Shown here in pieces: positions 43,623 to 52,680 of a stretch of DNA of 64,000 nucleotides. Each line of letters starts with the position of its first letter. The stretch's first letter is position 1. Position numbers and translations under genes: made by a program. The notes under the pieces are model-generated. The model saw only the letters and a list, made by a program, of their open reading frames with translations. It ran no database searches and was not told the origin of the DNA. Source of the DNA: Bacteroidales bacterium (GTDB lineage: Bacteria; Bacteroidota; Bacteroidia; Bacteroidales; P3); contig JAUNHX010000007.1 in the NCBI GenBank assembly GCA_030523765.1, positions 1 to 64,000 of the forward strand, given 5' to 3'.

Positions 43623-44686
43623 TAAAGAGGCGGTGGATTCTGATATTGATGCTTGTTGCAACTGTACCCTCTGTATGGGCACAGTCTAACAATACGTCGG
43701 GTTATTACGACTCGATTGTCAATGCACAGATGAACCGTAAAAGCGCAACAACTAAAGTAAAGACATCGGCTTCCTCTGCCAAGAACTCTGTTTCAAAGTC
43801 GCATGCTACTTCCCCCTATAATCGGTCGGACAACAGTAAGAGCGAGGCTCGGCTTACCCGTGATTCGCTTATTCGAGATGCCAATAAAAAGGAGCCAGTC
43901 TATCTATCTGATGGCGTGGTGTGTCCTGCGGCAATGTGGTATGGCAATAACTTTGTTACTACTCGTGTTCGTGTAAAGAATCTCCCTCTCGATTCGCTAC
44001 CTGACGAGATCAATCTTCGCCTTGTCCGTAACGAAAACGAATTTTGTTTTCCCACTAAAGGGGTGAAATCGTCGCCCTATGGATGGCGCTGGGAACGGGC
44101 TCATCGAGGTGTTGATATTGCTCTAACCACTGGTACCCCTGTTTATAGTGTCTTTCCGGGTGTAGTGCGAGTGGCGTCAGTTATGGGAGGCTATGGCAAT
44201 TGTGTGGTGGTTCGCCATTACAATGGGCTTGAGACGTTGTATGGTCATTTGTCAAAAATATGTGTAAAACCGAAGCAAGTAGTCGATGCCGGTACCCTAT
44301 TGGGATTAGGCGGCAATACTGGCCGCTCAACTGGTCCTCATCTCCATTTCGAGACCCGTTTCCTCTATCAATCATTCAATCCCGAGTGGGTGATCGATAT
44401 TGAGAAAAGAGCTTTACGTACCCATACCCTTCATCTCGATAAGAGTTATTTCGGTGTCCATGCCCCCAAGGGACGCAAGCCCCAAGAATTTAAGGCCGAT
44501 AAAAGTTTCGTAAAAGAAACAACAAAGCGTAGTCGCTCGGGTCCTACCTATTATACTACTCAGTACAGTGATGATTGGGAACGACTAGCGAAACGTTACA
44601 ATACTACAGTTGAACAGCTCCGTGCATTGAATCCTGATGCTCCCAAGCGCCTATCGCCAGGAATCAAGCTAGTAGTACGACGATAG
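43619..44686 (+). CDS. M23 family peptidase with LysM domain
   Basis: Peptidoglycan hydrolase-like protein of 355 residues. A signal peptide (1-22, ending VWAQ) leads to a serine-rich low-complexity linker, an M23 zinc-metallopeptidase domain (about 140-260) with the ligands H162 and D166 (HRGVD) and HLH (241-243), and a LysM module at about 308-353 that binds glycan. It is probably periplasmic, acting in cell separation or as an activator of other hydrolases. Coupled to rpoN by a 4-nt overlap. Confidence 0.92.
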   Translation: MIKRRWILILMLVATVPSVWAQSNNTSGYYDSIVNAQMNRKSATTKVKTSASSAKNSVSKSHATSPYNRSDNSKSEARLTRDSLIRDANKKEPVYLSDGVVCPAAMWYGNNFVTTRVRVKNLPLDSLPDEINLRLVRNENEFCFPTKGVKSSPYGWRWERAHRGVDIALTTGTPVYSVFPGVVRVASVMGGYGNCVVVRHYNGLETLYGHLSKICVKPKQVVDAGTLLGLGGNTGRSTGPHLHFETRFLYQSFNPEWVIDIEKRALRTHTLHLDKSYFGVHAPKGRKPQEFKADKSFVKETTKRSRSGPTYYTTQYSDDWERLAKRYNTTVEQLRALNPDAPKRLSPGIKLVVRR

Positions 44687-44726
44687 TATATTCAATGTTA
44701 AACCTAATATATAAAGAATAGATATA

Positions 44727-45224
44727 ATGCCAACCAAGAAAGTAAATCTCTCCGAATATGACCCCAACACCGTGCCTAATGGCAAACCATTTACTATTGG
44801 CATCGTGGTAGCTGAATGGAATCCAACTGTTACCAATGCTATGCTTGAAGGGGCCTATAATACTCTAATTGAATATGGTGTTGAAGAAGATCACATTCCT
44901 GTAATGCACGTTCCAGGTAGTTACGAACTAACCAACGGAGCTCAGATGATGCTCCACGGAAGACAGTGTGATGCAGTGATCTGCATTGGATGTGTTATCC
45001 AAGGGGAAACGCGTCATTTTGATTTCATATGCGAGGCAGTGGCCAATGGTTTAACCAATCTCTCAATCAAAGAGGGAAAGCCTATTATTTTTAGTCTTCT
45101 TACCACTAATAATATGGAGCAAGCGCTCGATCGTTCGGGAGGAAAACATGGTAATAAGGGTATCGAAGGCGCAATCACTGCTCTTAAGATGTGTCACAAC
45201 GCTGTGGAGTTCGCAAAGAAATAG
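44727..45224 (+). CDS. ribH: 6,7-dimethyl-8-ribityllumazine synthase
   Basis: Penultimate enzyme of riboflavin synthesis, joining 5-amino-6-ribitylaminouracil and dihydroxybutanone phosphate. The 165-residue protein shows VVAEWNPTVTNAMLEGA (about 28-44), VPGSYELTNGAQMM, and IGCVIQGETRHFDFICEAV (about 91-109) with the catalytic histidine, and ends with the KHGNKGIEGA block. No other rib gene is adjacent. It lies 40 bp after the M23 gene and 31 bp before fmt. Confidence 0.96.
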   Translation: MPTKKVNLSEYDPNTVPNGKPFTIGIVVAEWNPTVTNAMLEGAYNTLIEYGVEEDHIPVMHVPGSYELTNGAQMMLHGRQCDAVICIGCVIQGETRHFDFICEAVANGLTNLSIKEGKPIIFSLLTTNNMEQALDRSGGKHGNKGIEGAITALKMCHNAVEFAKK

Positions 45225-45255
45225 TGTTTATTATATATAGATACAATAATAGTAT

Positions 45256-46215
45256 ATGCTTCGTATTGTCTTTATGGGTACGCCCGACTTTGCTGTTGAG
45301 TCGCTCGATGCTATTGTCCAATCCACCCATCAGGTAGTGGGAGTGGTAACAGTGCCCGATCGTCAAACGGGTCGAGGACTCAAAGTTACATATTCGGCTG
45401 TGAAAGAATATGCGCTATCCCATCAGTTACCTTTGCTCCAACCAGAGAAGTTGCGTGACGATCAGTTCCTTGCTGACTTACGTGCTTTGGAGGCCGACCT
45501 ATTTGTGGTTGTGGCTTTCCGTATGCTCCCCCAGGTTGTTTGGTCGATGCCTAGGCTAGGTACGTTTAATCTTCATGCATCGCTGCTACCTAATTATCGT
45601 GGCGCAGCACCTATCAATTGGGCTATCATCAATGGGGAACATGAAACAGGGGTAACAACATTTCTCCTCAACGAGCGGATCGACGAGGGGAAAATCCTCC
45701 TTCAGGAATCGACCCCCATTACCCCTGATGATACGTGCGAAACCCTTCACGATCGATTGGCGAAGATGGGACGCTCTTTGGTGGTGCAAACTATCGATGG
45801 ACTAGCATCAGGAACTCTTCATGGGAAACCGCAGCCTGCAGAGGGCCCATTGTGTCCTGCTCCTAAAATCTTCAAAGCCGATTGCGCAATTCCATGGCAA
45901 CAGTCGGGTCAGCGTATAGTAGATTTTGTGCGTGGCCTTTCGCCCTATCCAGCATCTACCATGCAGATGATCGATAACAAGGGAACAACACAATCGTTAA
46001 AAGTATACCATGTTTCTTTTCTTCCTGATAAGTCTCCAGAAAGCGAGAAAATCCCTATAGGAAGCGTCATTTCAGACCAAAAAAGAGAGTTAAAAATTAA
46101 AGTTATTGATGGATTTGTGCTTATTTTGAGTCTACAAATGAACGGAAAACGAAAAAATAATATTGACGAGTTTTTGAGAGGTTATAATGTAAGTTGTTGG
46201 AAATTAGTAATATGA
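45256..46215 (+). CDS. fmt: Methionyl-tRNA formyltransferase
   Basis: Adds a formyl group from 10-formyl-tetrahydrofolate to initiator Met-tRNA. The 319-residue sequence shows MLRIVFMGTPDFAVESL at the N-terminus and NLHASLLPNYRGAAPINWAIINGE with the catalytic asparagine and histidine, followed by a smaller OB-like C-terminal domain. It follows ribH on the same strand. def is not adjacent. Confidence 0.96.
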   Translation: MLRIVFMGTPDFAVESLDAIVQSTHQVVGVVTVPDRQTGRGLKVTYSAVKEYALSHQLPLLQPEKLRDDQFLADLRALEADLFVVVAFRMLPQVVWSMPRLGTFNLHASLLPNYRGAAPINWAIINGEHETGVTTFLLNERIDEGKILLQESTPITPDDTCETLHDRLAKMGRSLVVQTIDGLASGTLHGKPQPAEGPLCPAPKIFKADCAIPWQQSGQRIVDFVRGLSPYPASTMQMIDNKGTTQSLKVYHVSFLPDKSPESEKIPIGSVISDQKRELKIKVIDGFVLILSLQMNGKRKNNIDEFLRGYNVSCWKLVI

Positions 46216-46256
46216 TGTAATCTTTAAAAATTTAACAAAAAAAATTGAATTTTTTC

Positions 46257-46287
46257 TTCGCCATATTATAAAAACTTCCTATATTTG
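46257..46287 (+). promoter_or_regulatory. Promoter of the HU gene
   Basis: TTCG (46257-46260) as -33 element, 19-bp spacer, TATATTTG (46280-46287). Leader about 40 nt. Confidence 0.75.
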
Positions 46288-46330
46288 CATCGATAATATT
46301 ATTGTATAACCTTTTAACGTTATTAGACAC

Positions 46331-46600
46331 ATGAACAAAACAGAATTCATTGCTGCAATGGCCAAGAAGGCTGGCATGACCAAAACTGACACCAAGAAAG
46401 CTCTCGATGCTTTTATGGAGACCACCCACGAACAGCTGAAGAAAGGTAACAAGATTACCCTTATTGGTTTCGGTACTTTCGATGTAGTAAAGCGTAAAGC
46501 TCGTACTGCTAAGAATCCTCAGACGGGTGCTGCCGTTAAGGTTCCTGCTAAGAAAGTTGTCAAATTCAAAGTTGGCAGCAAGCTGGGCAAACTGAAATAA
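46331..46600 (+). CDS. HU family DNA-binding protein
   Basis: Nucleoid protein of 89 residues, forming dimers that bend DNA. Typical features are MNKTEFIAAMAKKAGMTKTDTKKALDAFMETT (helices 1-2), the hydrophobic core IGFGTFDVVKRKARTAKNPQTG, and the DNA arm residues with the conserved proline (AAVKVPAKKVVKFKVG). It could be called HU or IHF-like. It has its own strong promoter and terminator and high-expression codon use. Confidence 0.95.
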   Translation: MNKTEFIAAMAKKAGMTKTDTKKALDAFMETTHEQLKKGNKITLIGFGTFDVVKRKARTAKNPQTGAAVKVPAKKVVKFKVGSKLGKLK

Positions 46601-46627
46601 GAATTTGCTTATTTCGTCATGAAAAAT

Positions 46628-46659
46628 TCCCCGTTCCAATAGGAATGGGGATTTTTTTT
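46628..46659 (+). terminator. Terminator after the HU gene
   Basis: TCCCCGTTCC (46628-46637) pairs with GGAATGGGGA (46642-46651), one G-T pair, 4-nt loop AATA, followed by eight T. Confidence 0.93.
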
Positions 46660-46767
46660 GCGCAAAGGATAATAAAGGCCGATTAATTGCGTTATTATAT
46701 ATTTTGAAAGGTTGCCCTACGATGGTGGCATTCTAATTTTTTTATTACTGAAATATCGACATAGACC

Positions 46768-47430
46768 ATGAAAAGTAGTCTTTTTAATGAGAAGATAAAG
46801 AACCATGACTCCTTCACTCTTCAGGAGAAACTCGACATACAGAACGAGAAGATTCATTATCCCTATTGTGCTCCGTTGCAGATGCTCGATCTGCTAAGCG
46901 ACAAAGCGGCAAGTATCTATCAGTGGGAAGAACGATTCTCAACACGGGTAGCTACGTATATGCTTGAACCCTCGCAGCTGACCGATGCCCTCGACCGCGT
47001 CCAAACTATCGATATTTCTACCCCTAGCGATTTGGCCCTCAAGCAGCAGATCGAAAATGCTAAAGCCAACGAGTATAGCTCTGACGAGCCCCAAGCTTTC
47101 GATATTATGCAGGAAATCAATGCTTACCAAGAAATTTCGTTCAAAACGGCTCCTAAGAGCGAAATCTTATCCAAATTTCTTGAAGACGGCAACTTCCAAC
47201 CCGACGAAAACAGCCCTGTTGAGGCCGAAACAATCGAAGAATTAGCAAAAAAAAGTGCATCGCCTACAGAGATGTTAGAGACTGAAACATTGGCAGTTGT
47301 GTTTGAAAAGCAAGGTAAATATGATCGTGCTATTGCAATTTATGAGAAATTAATATCTCGTAATCCCGAAAAAAGTAGTACTTTTGCAACCCGAATTGAA
47401 GAATTAAAGAATAAGAAAGAAAACAAATAA
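46768..47430 (+). CDS. TPR-containing protein upstream of secG
   Basis: Cytoplasmic protein of 220 residues without signal peptide. The C-terminus has one clear tetratricopeptide repeat (ETLAVVFEKQGKYDRAIAIYEKLISRNPEKSSTFATRIEELKN), and the N-terminal 150 residues are acidic and probably disordered. A protein of this shape commonly precedes secG in Bacteroidales, so the neighbourhood is conserved; a role near the Sec translocon is only inference. secG follows 12 bp downstream. Confidence 0.8.
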   Translation: MKSSLFNEKIKNHDSFTLQEKLDIQNEKIHYPYCAPLQMLDLLSDKAASIYQWEERFSTRVATYMLEPSQLTDALDRVQTIDISTPSDLALKQQIENAKANEYSSDEPQAFDIMQEINAYQEISFKTAPKSEILSKFLEDGNFQPDENSPVEAETIEELAKKSASPTEMLETETLAVVFEKQGKYDRAIAIYEKLISRNPEKSSTFATRIEELKNKKENK

Positions 47431-47442
47431 AAAAACGCACGT

Positions 47443-47817
47443 ATGTATCTATTCGTTATCATTCTGATTTTAGTGGTATGCGCTCTTCTGGCTGGCGCTG
47501 TGTTGATTCAGAACTCTAAAGGTGGCGGTTTGGCTGCCAACTTCTCTGCCCCCAACCAGATTATGGGTGTTCGTAAAACCACTGAGACTATCGAGAAAAT
47601 CACATGGATTATGGCCGCCTGCCTTATTGTACTCAGTATCATTGCTACTGCTATGATCAAAACCGTACGTCCTCAGGTAAGTGGTGAACTCAAGACCGAG
47701 GTTACTGTCGACAACACCAATCTGACCAATATCCCCGCCAATACCGTTCAGGCTGGCGCTGCTCAGCAGGCTACTCCTGCTACCGAAGCACCCGCTCCCG
47801 AAGCACCCGCCAACTAG
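47443..47817 (+). CDS. secG: Preprotein translocase subunit SecG
   Basis: Small inner-membrane Sec subunit of 124 residues with two transmembrane helices (about 2-20 and 51-74) and the conserved cytoplasmic loop VLIQNSKGGGLAANFSAPNQIMGVRKTTETIEKITW. The C-terminal tail is rich in alanine, proline and threonine, longer than in E. coli. It follows the TPR gene by 12 bp. Confidence 0.95.
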   Translation: MYLFVIILILVVCALLAGAVLIQNSKGGGLAANFSAPNQIMGVRKTTETIEKITWIMAACLIVLSIIATAMIKTVRPQVSGELKTEVTVDNTNLTNIPANTVQAGAAQQATPATEAPAPEAPAN

Positions 47818-47855
47818 TATTGTCGATACAAGAGCCCATCGCTCAACACTGTTTG

Positions 47856-47922
47856 GTTAGAGCGATTAGTTTAGCGATAGTGAACTGATTGTGGTTCACC
47901 CCTCTAACCTAATCGCTCTAAC
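47856..47922. repeat. Two-tier inverted repeat after secG
   Basis: GTTAGAGCGATTAG (47856-47869) and CTAATCGCTCTAAC (47909-47922) are perfectly complementary over 14 bp. Inside, GTGAAC (47880-47885) pairs with GTTCAC (47894-47899), 8-nt loop. Part of each outer arm is repeated nearby in direct orientation (TTTAGCGATAG and CCTCTAACC). No T-run follows, so it is not a standard terminator. Confidence 0.7.
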
Positions 47923-47994
47923 TTAGTTGTTATAGGCGATAGTCACCAAGGGTGAGAATAAATATAAGACAAGACCCATTTCTCTTTTGCAGTT

Positions 47995-49443
47995 ATGGAT
48001 GCACAAAGCAAAGTTCAGCAGTATATCTTTTCTTTTTTTCCGTTCCAACCTACTCGAGGACAACAGGAGGCATGTGTTTTGCTTTCCCGTTTTCTATTTG
48101 ATGCTGATCCCCTTTCGGCTTTCTTGTTAAAGGGTTATGCAGGAACAGGAAAAACATCGCTGGTGAGTGCTCTTATCAAGTCGGCTCCCGCATTGCGCAT
48201 TCGCACGCTGCTAATGGCCCCTACTGGGCGTGCTGCCAAAGTGCTTTCCAATTATTCAGGCAAAACAGCCTTTACCATCCATAAGATTATCTACACCACC
48301 ATTACCGACCCTTCAGGTGCTGTGTTTACTGTTCGAGCATCAAATAAGCATTCTTACACTCTTTTTATTGTCGATGAGGCTTCGATGATCGGAGCCGAAA
48401 GCATGGACGACACATCCTCGAGTCGTCGCAGTTTGTTGGAGGATTTGATCGATTATGTACAGGAAGGATCGCATTGTCGGTTGCTTTTGATGGGTGATAC
48501 TGCACAACTTCCCCCAGTAGGTTCATCGGAAAGCCCAGCCCTCAATGGCGACTATCTGCGAGCCCTTTCACCTCTCAATCTCTATGAATATGAGCTTACC
48601 GAGGTGGTACGACAGAAACAATTTTCAGGCATCCTTCATAATGCCACATTACTGCGATCGCGGATAGCTGAGTTGAATGAATACGACGAGGTTGCTTTCC
48701 CTTTGTTCGACCTCGAAGGTGTTAAAGATGTTGTTCGGTTGCCTGGCGATGAGTTAGAGGAGGTGTTAAACCAAGAATATGCAAATGGATCGCAAGAGGA
48801 TGTGGTTTTTGTTACGCGGAGCAATAAGCGAGCCAACCTCTTCAACCAAGAAATCCGCAATCGGATTCTTTTCCGTGAACAGGAGGTCAATGCAGGCGAC
48901 TATCTCATGGTAGTAAAAAACAATTATTACTGGCTAGGCGACGAATCAAATATGGGCTTTATTGCCAATGGCGACATTGTAGAGGTACTCAGTGTTCGTA
49001 ATCAGCAGGAACTGTATGGTTTCCATTTCTCTGATATCACTGCTCGTTTTGTGGATTACCCTGATGAGCCAGAGTTAGAATGCAAACTGCTGCTCGACAC
49101 GCTCCATTCGGAATCGCCATCCCTTACTCGCGACGAGACGCGAAGGCTTTACGAGGAGGTAATGAAAGATTATGCCGATATACCTGTAGCTGCTGAACGT
49201 CAAAGACAAGTGCGTAACAACCCTCACTACAATGCGCTACAAGTAAAGTTCGCCTATTCTCTTACCTGTCATAAGACGCAAGGAGGCCAATGGCCTACGG
49301 TCTTCATCGATCAAGGTTATCTTACCGACGATATGGTGGATCGTGATTATCTACGATGGCTCTATACCGCTTTTACGCGAGCCACTCGACGCGTTTATTT
49401 ACTCAATTTTCAAAGTAAATTCTTTAATAACACCGAGGAGTAA
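47995..49443 (+). CDS. RecD-like ATP-dependent DNA helicase
   Basis: Superfamily 1 helicase of 482 residues. Walker A is GYAGTGKTS (47-55), Walker B FIVDEASMI (about 124-132), GDTAQLPPVG motif III, and the C-terminal block FAYSLTCHKTQGGQWPTVFID with YTAFTRATRRVYLL (motifs V and VI). It resembles the compact RecD2/UvrD-C type helicases of Bacteroidota that are not part of RecBCD. It is probably a DNA-repair or recombination helicase with 5'-3' polarity, inferred from the family. No recB or recC neighbour is seen. Confidence 0.88.
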   Translation: MDAQSKVQQYIFSFFPFQPTRGQQEACVLLSRFLFDADPLSAFLLKGYAGTGKTSLVSALIKSAPALRIRTLLMAPTGRAAKVLSNYSGKTAFTIHKIIYTTITDPSGAVFTVRASNKHSYTLFIVDEASMIGAESMDDTSSSRRSLLEDLIDYVQEGSHCRLLLMGDTAQLPPVGSSESPALNGDYLRALSPLNLYEYELTEVVRQKQFSGILHNATLLRSRIAELNEYDEVAFPLFDLEGVKDVVRLPGDELEEVLNQEYANGSQEDVVFVTRSNKRANLFNQEIRNRILFREQEVNAGDYLMVVKNNYYWLGDESNMGFIANGDIVEVLSVRNQQELYGFHFSDITARFVDYPDEPELECKLLLDTLHSESPSLTRDETRRLYEEVMKDYADIPVAAERQRQVRNNPHYNALQVKFAYSLTCHKTQGGQWPTVFIDQGYLTDDMVDRDYLRWLYTAFTRATRRVYLLNFQSKFFNNTEE

Positions 49444-49835
49444 AAATGTACTAGGAAATTTTTTTGATAGTTTGCAGCCTTCTATACAGTTACTATGAAC
49501 ATATGAACGATATAAGACCTTTTATGCTATTATAATAAAAGATAAAAGCGACTATTTCGATGCCTTCTTTAAGCCTTACCTAACTCATGCTTACCCTATG
49601 CCTATATCCACACGATGACGAAACCAATAAGAATACATCTTTTTAAGTCGGAAAAGCATTATTGAAATACTTGTATAGCAATTATAATGTATTTCAAGTA
49701 GATTATCGATTGTTTTTTTTTGCGCGAGTCGAGATAACTGGCCTACCCTCAAATTCCCAATGAGAGGGGATCAGCATGTGTATAATTGTTCGATAATCCA
49801 TTGTAAGTGTTAGTGCAATAAAAAAGAGTAAGTGT
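49444..49835. other. Gene-free region before nth
   Basis: About 390 bp without a recognisable gene. It contains the 11-nt periodic array at 49579-49611 and an inverted repeat TTGAAATAC (49661-49669) with GTATTTCAA (49688-49696) around an 18-nt AT-rich loop. Confidence 0.6.
49579..49611 (-). repeat. 11-nt periodic repeat array B
   Basis: Three contiguous 11-nt units: CCTAACTCATG, CTTACCCTATG, CCTATATCCAC, with a weaker unit before them (49568-49578). Read on the minus strand the first unit is CATGAGTTAGG, sharing GAGTTAGG with array A at 24613-24656. Confidence 0.55.
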
Positions 49836-49869
49836 CGTTATTCAGTCGTACGACTGATAACGAAGTTTT
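49836..49869 (+). promoter_or_regulatory. Terminator-like hairpin directly before the nth start codon
   Basis: CGTTATTCAGTCG (49836-49848) and CGACTGATAACG (49851-49862) are complementary except for one bulged T, then AAG and a run of six T. The ATG of nth is at 49876. It may terminate transcription from upstream, attenuate nth, or be an operator. Confidence 0.65.
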
Positions 49870-49875
49870 TTACCC

Positions 49876-50565
49876 ATGACTCAAAACGAACGATATCGAC
49901 GCCTTATTGCCTATTTCGAAGAAGCAATGCCTGTGGCAGAAACCGAGCTGCACTATGATAATCCATATCAATTGTTGGTAGCGGTAATCCTTTCAGCTCA
50001 GTGTACCGACAAGCGGGTCAATATGGTTACTCCGGCTCTCTTCAAGGCGTATCCTACTGTGCAGGATATGGCACAAGCAACGGCTGTCGAGATATATGAA
50101 TATATTCATTCTGTCTCCTATCCTAACAATAAGAGCAAACACCTAGAGGGGATGAGTCGCAAACTGGTGTCTGATTTTGGAGGCGAGGTGCCTTGTGATG
50201 TTGATGAACTGCAAACTCTTCCCGGAGTAGGACGTAAAACGGCTAATGTTATAGCTAGTGTGGTCTTTCATTTGCCAGCGTTGGCTGTCGATACCCATGT
50301 ATTTCGCGTTGCTAATCGTATCGGATTGACTCGCAACTCTAAAAATCCGCTCCAAACAGAGCGCGAACTAGTAAAACATATTCCAGAAGACAAGATTCCT
50401 ATAGCCCATCATTGGCTGATTCTTCACGGCCGTTATGTCTGTAATGCCCGCAAACCTCACTGTTCAGAATGTGGCCTTACTGAATTGTGTCGTTATTATG
50501 CTGATGAGCACAAGGCAACGGTTAAGGAATCTCATCCGAAAACTAAGCGAACAGCTGCTAAATAA
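49876..50565 (+). CDS. nth: Endonuclease III
   Basis: Base-excision repair glycosylase/AP lyase for oxidised pyrimidines, 229 residues. The helix-hairpin-helix is LPGVGRKTANV with catalytic K121, the catalytic aspartate is D139 (AVDTHVFRV), and the [4Fe-4S] ligands C189, C196, C199 and C205 have the family spacing C-x6-C-x2-C-x5-C. A short basic tail follows. A hairpin with T-run sits directly before the start codon, so its expression may be controlled there. Confidence 0.97.
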   Translation: MTQNERYRRLIAYFEEAMPVAETELHYDNPYQLLVAVILSAQCTDKRVNMVTPALFKAYPTVQDMAQATAVEIYEYIHSVSYPNNKSKHLEGMSRKLVSDFGGEVPCDVDELQTLPGVGRKTANVIASVVFHLPALAVDTHVFRVANRIGLTRNSKNPLQTERELVKHIPEDKIPIAHHWLILHGRYVCNARKPHCSECGLTELCRYYADEHKATVKESHPKTKRTAAK

Positions 50566-50577
50566 CATTCATCTGTC

Positions 50578-52623
50578 ATGCATTTTGTCAATCCTTTGTT
50601 CCTTATAGGTCTGGTGGCAATAGCTATTCCCATCTTGGTCCACCTCTTTAACTTTCGCCGCTATAAAAAAATCTATTTTAGCAATGTAGAACAATTGCAG
50701 CAGTTGCAAACTGAAACTAAACGCCAGTCGCGATTGCGTGAGATGCTTATTTTGGCAGCTCGCATCCTCGCGGTAGTGTTCCTTGTATTGGCTTTTGCAC
50801 AACCTTTTATCCCATCTTCTCAGCAAGCGGTTCGCAAAGGAGGAAATGCTGTGAGTGTATATCTCGACAACTCCTTCTCGATGGGCAACACCCATAGTAA
50901 TGGCACATTATTGGAGGAGGGCAAGCAAAAAGCACGCGAAATAGCACGTGCCTACAAACCCTCCGACCGTTTCCAACTGCTAACAAATGCTATGACGGGT
51001 AGCCAGTTCCGCTGGGTGAGCCGCGATGAGTTTCTGCTAATGATCGATGAGGTAGAGCTCTCTCCTTCTAGCTGGATATTGTCCGATGTGTTGGATCGTC
51101 AATACGATTTTATGACTACAGCTCCAGCCGTTAATCGCGAACTATATGTGGTGAGCGATTTCCAACGCAGTGGAGTTCAGTGGGATCAGTTGCCTACCGA
51201 CACTATGGTGCATACTACTTTTGTTCCCCTTGAGGCAAGCCAGATGGGCAACATCTACATTGATTCGTTAGCACTCAATGCCCCCGTTTATCGAAGAGGC
51301 AGTACGGTACAAGCCGAAGTGTGGCTTTCCAATACCGGTACCGAGGTTGTTGAGAAAGTGCCTATTCGACTCTTCCTTGATGGCAAAGAACGTGCTCTAG
51401 CTTCGTCCGATCTACAGCCAGGACAAAGGCAGTTGGTTCCGCTTCATTTCACTATCGATGGCACAGGAGTGATGCAAGGACGTATCGAAACGACCGACTA
51501 TCCTATCACTTTCGATGACCAACTTTTCTTTACCCTCAATATCAGTGATCAAATTGAGGTGCTCTGTATCAATGGTGCATCTGATAATACATATCTACAT
51601 CGATTGTTCGATGGCGACTCGGTAGTACACTATCAAGTAGTACCTGAAAGAAATGTCGACTTTAATAGTCTTTCCGACTATCATTTCATTATACTTAACG
51701 AACTTACGACATTTTCCACAGGACTAGCGCAAGCGCTACAACCATTTGTCGAGATGGGCGGGTCGTTGTTGGTTATTCCTGCTGAACAGTCGCAAGTAGA
51801 GGCCTACAACCAGTCGTTGGTCTTCTTCCACGCTCCTCAATTGGGAAGTTGGAGCAAGCAAGAGGTGAAAGCTAATCAAGCCAACACCTCTTCGGCCCAT
51901 TACAGTCATGTGTTCGATGGCCGCAACGATCGGATAGAACTGCCTACAATACAGCAACATTATAAGCTTAATAGCGGAGGCAATACGCTTCGCGAAACCC
52001 TTATCAGTATGGCTAATGGCGACGACTATCTTACACTCTCATCTTATGGTAGTGGTAAAGTTTTCCTTTTCAGCGCTCCGTTACGAAGCGAATATACAGA
52101 TTTTGTACAACAGGCTCTATTTGTTCCTACACTATACAATATGGCTCTCTATAGTCGCCCTCTTGGCCCCATATACCATATCCTCAACAGTACTAACCCC
52201 ATTCCATTGATGGGACGCTATACTGTAGGCGATGGATTGACGAAGATGCGGGCTCTCGATACAACGCAAGAGTTGATACCCGACCTAAGAGTAGTAGCCA
52301 ATCGTACATTCTTGGTACCCCACAATGATCTCCTTAATGCGGGAGCCTATGGTCTTTATCGTGAAGGTCACTTGATGGAGGGGTTGTCTTTCAATTACAG
52401 CCGCGCAGAATCGCAGATGGAGTTCTTTGCCAAAGGCGAGATTGCTGATGCAATAAAGGATTATCAATTGGGTAACAACGAGGTGTTACGTCACGCCGAC
52501 AAGCCGCTCGATGAGATGATACGTCGTCAGCATGAGGGTACTCCTCTATGGCGATGGTGTGTGATGTTGGCATTACTGATGCTGCTTGCCGAAATACTGC
52601 TAATTAGATTCATGAAGCATTAG
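50578..52623 (+). CDS. BatA domain-containing membrane protein
   Basis: Protein of 681 residues with the N-terminal double-transmembrane BatA domain typical of Bacteroidota (FVNPLFLIGLVAIAIPILVHLFNFRRYKKIYFSNVEQL at 3-41, second helix at about 57-77), a von Willebrand A-like region with VYLDNSFSM-x-N (about 92-101, a partial MIDAS motif), a long periplasmic beta-rich middle, and a C-terminal transmembrane helix (about 656-676). Related to Bat aerotolerance proteins but without the neighbouring bat genes or MoxR ATPase. It starts 12 bp after nth. Confidence 0.87.
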   Translation: MHFVNPLFLIGLVAIAIPILVHLFNFRRYKKIYFSNVEQLQQLQTETKRQSRLREMLILAARILAVVFLVLAFAQPFIPSSQQAVRKGGNAVSVYLDNSFSMGNTHSNGTLLEEGKQKAREIARAYKPSDRFQLLTNAMTGSQFRWVSRDEFLLMIDEVELSPSSWILSDVLDRQYDFMTTAPAVNRELYVVSDFQRSGVQWDQLPTDTMVHTTFVPLEASQMGNIYIDSLALNAPVYRRGSTVQAEVWLSNTGTEVVEKVPIRLFLDGKERALASSDLQPGQRQLVPLHFTIDGTGVMQGRIETTDYPITFDDQLFFTLNISDQIEVLCINGASDNTYLHRLFDGDSVVHYQVVPERNVDFNSLSDYHFIILNELTTFSTGLAQALQPFVEMGGSLLVIPAEQSQVEAYNQSLVFFHAPQLGSWSKQEVKANQANTSSAHYSHVFDGRNDRIELPTIQQHYKLNSGGNTLRETLISMANGDDYLTLSSYGSGKVFLFSAPLRSEYTDFVQQALFVPTLYNMALYSRPLGPIYHILNSTNPIPLMGRYTVGDGLTKMRALDTTQELIPDLRVVANRTFLVPHNDLLNAGAYGLYREGHLMEGLSFNYSRAESQMEFFAKGEIADAIKDYQLGNNEVLRHADKPLDEMIRRQHEGTPLWRWCVMLALLMLLAEILLIRFMKH

Positions 52624-52680
52624 ACTTACATTAGCCTATAGTAATTGTTATTATTGAAATACCGTTATAATTATTGAATC

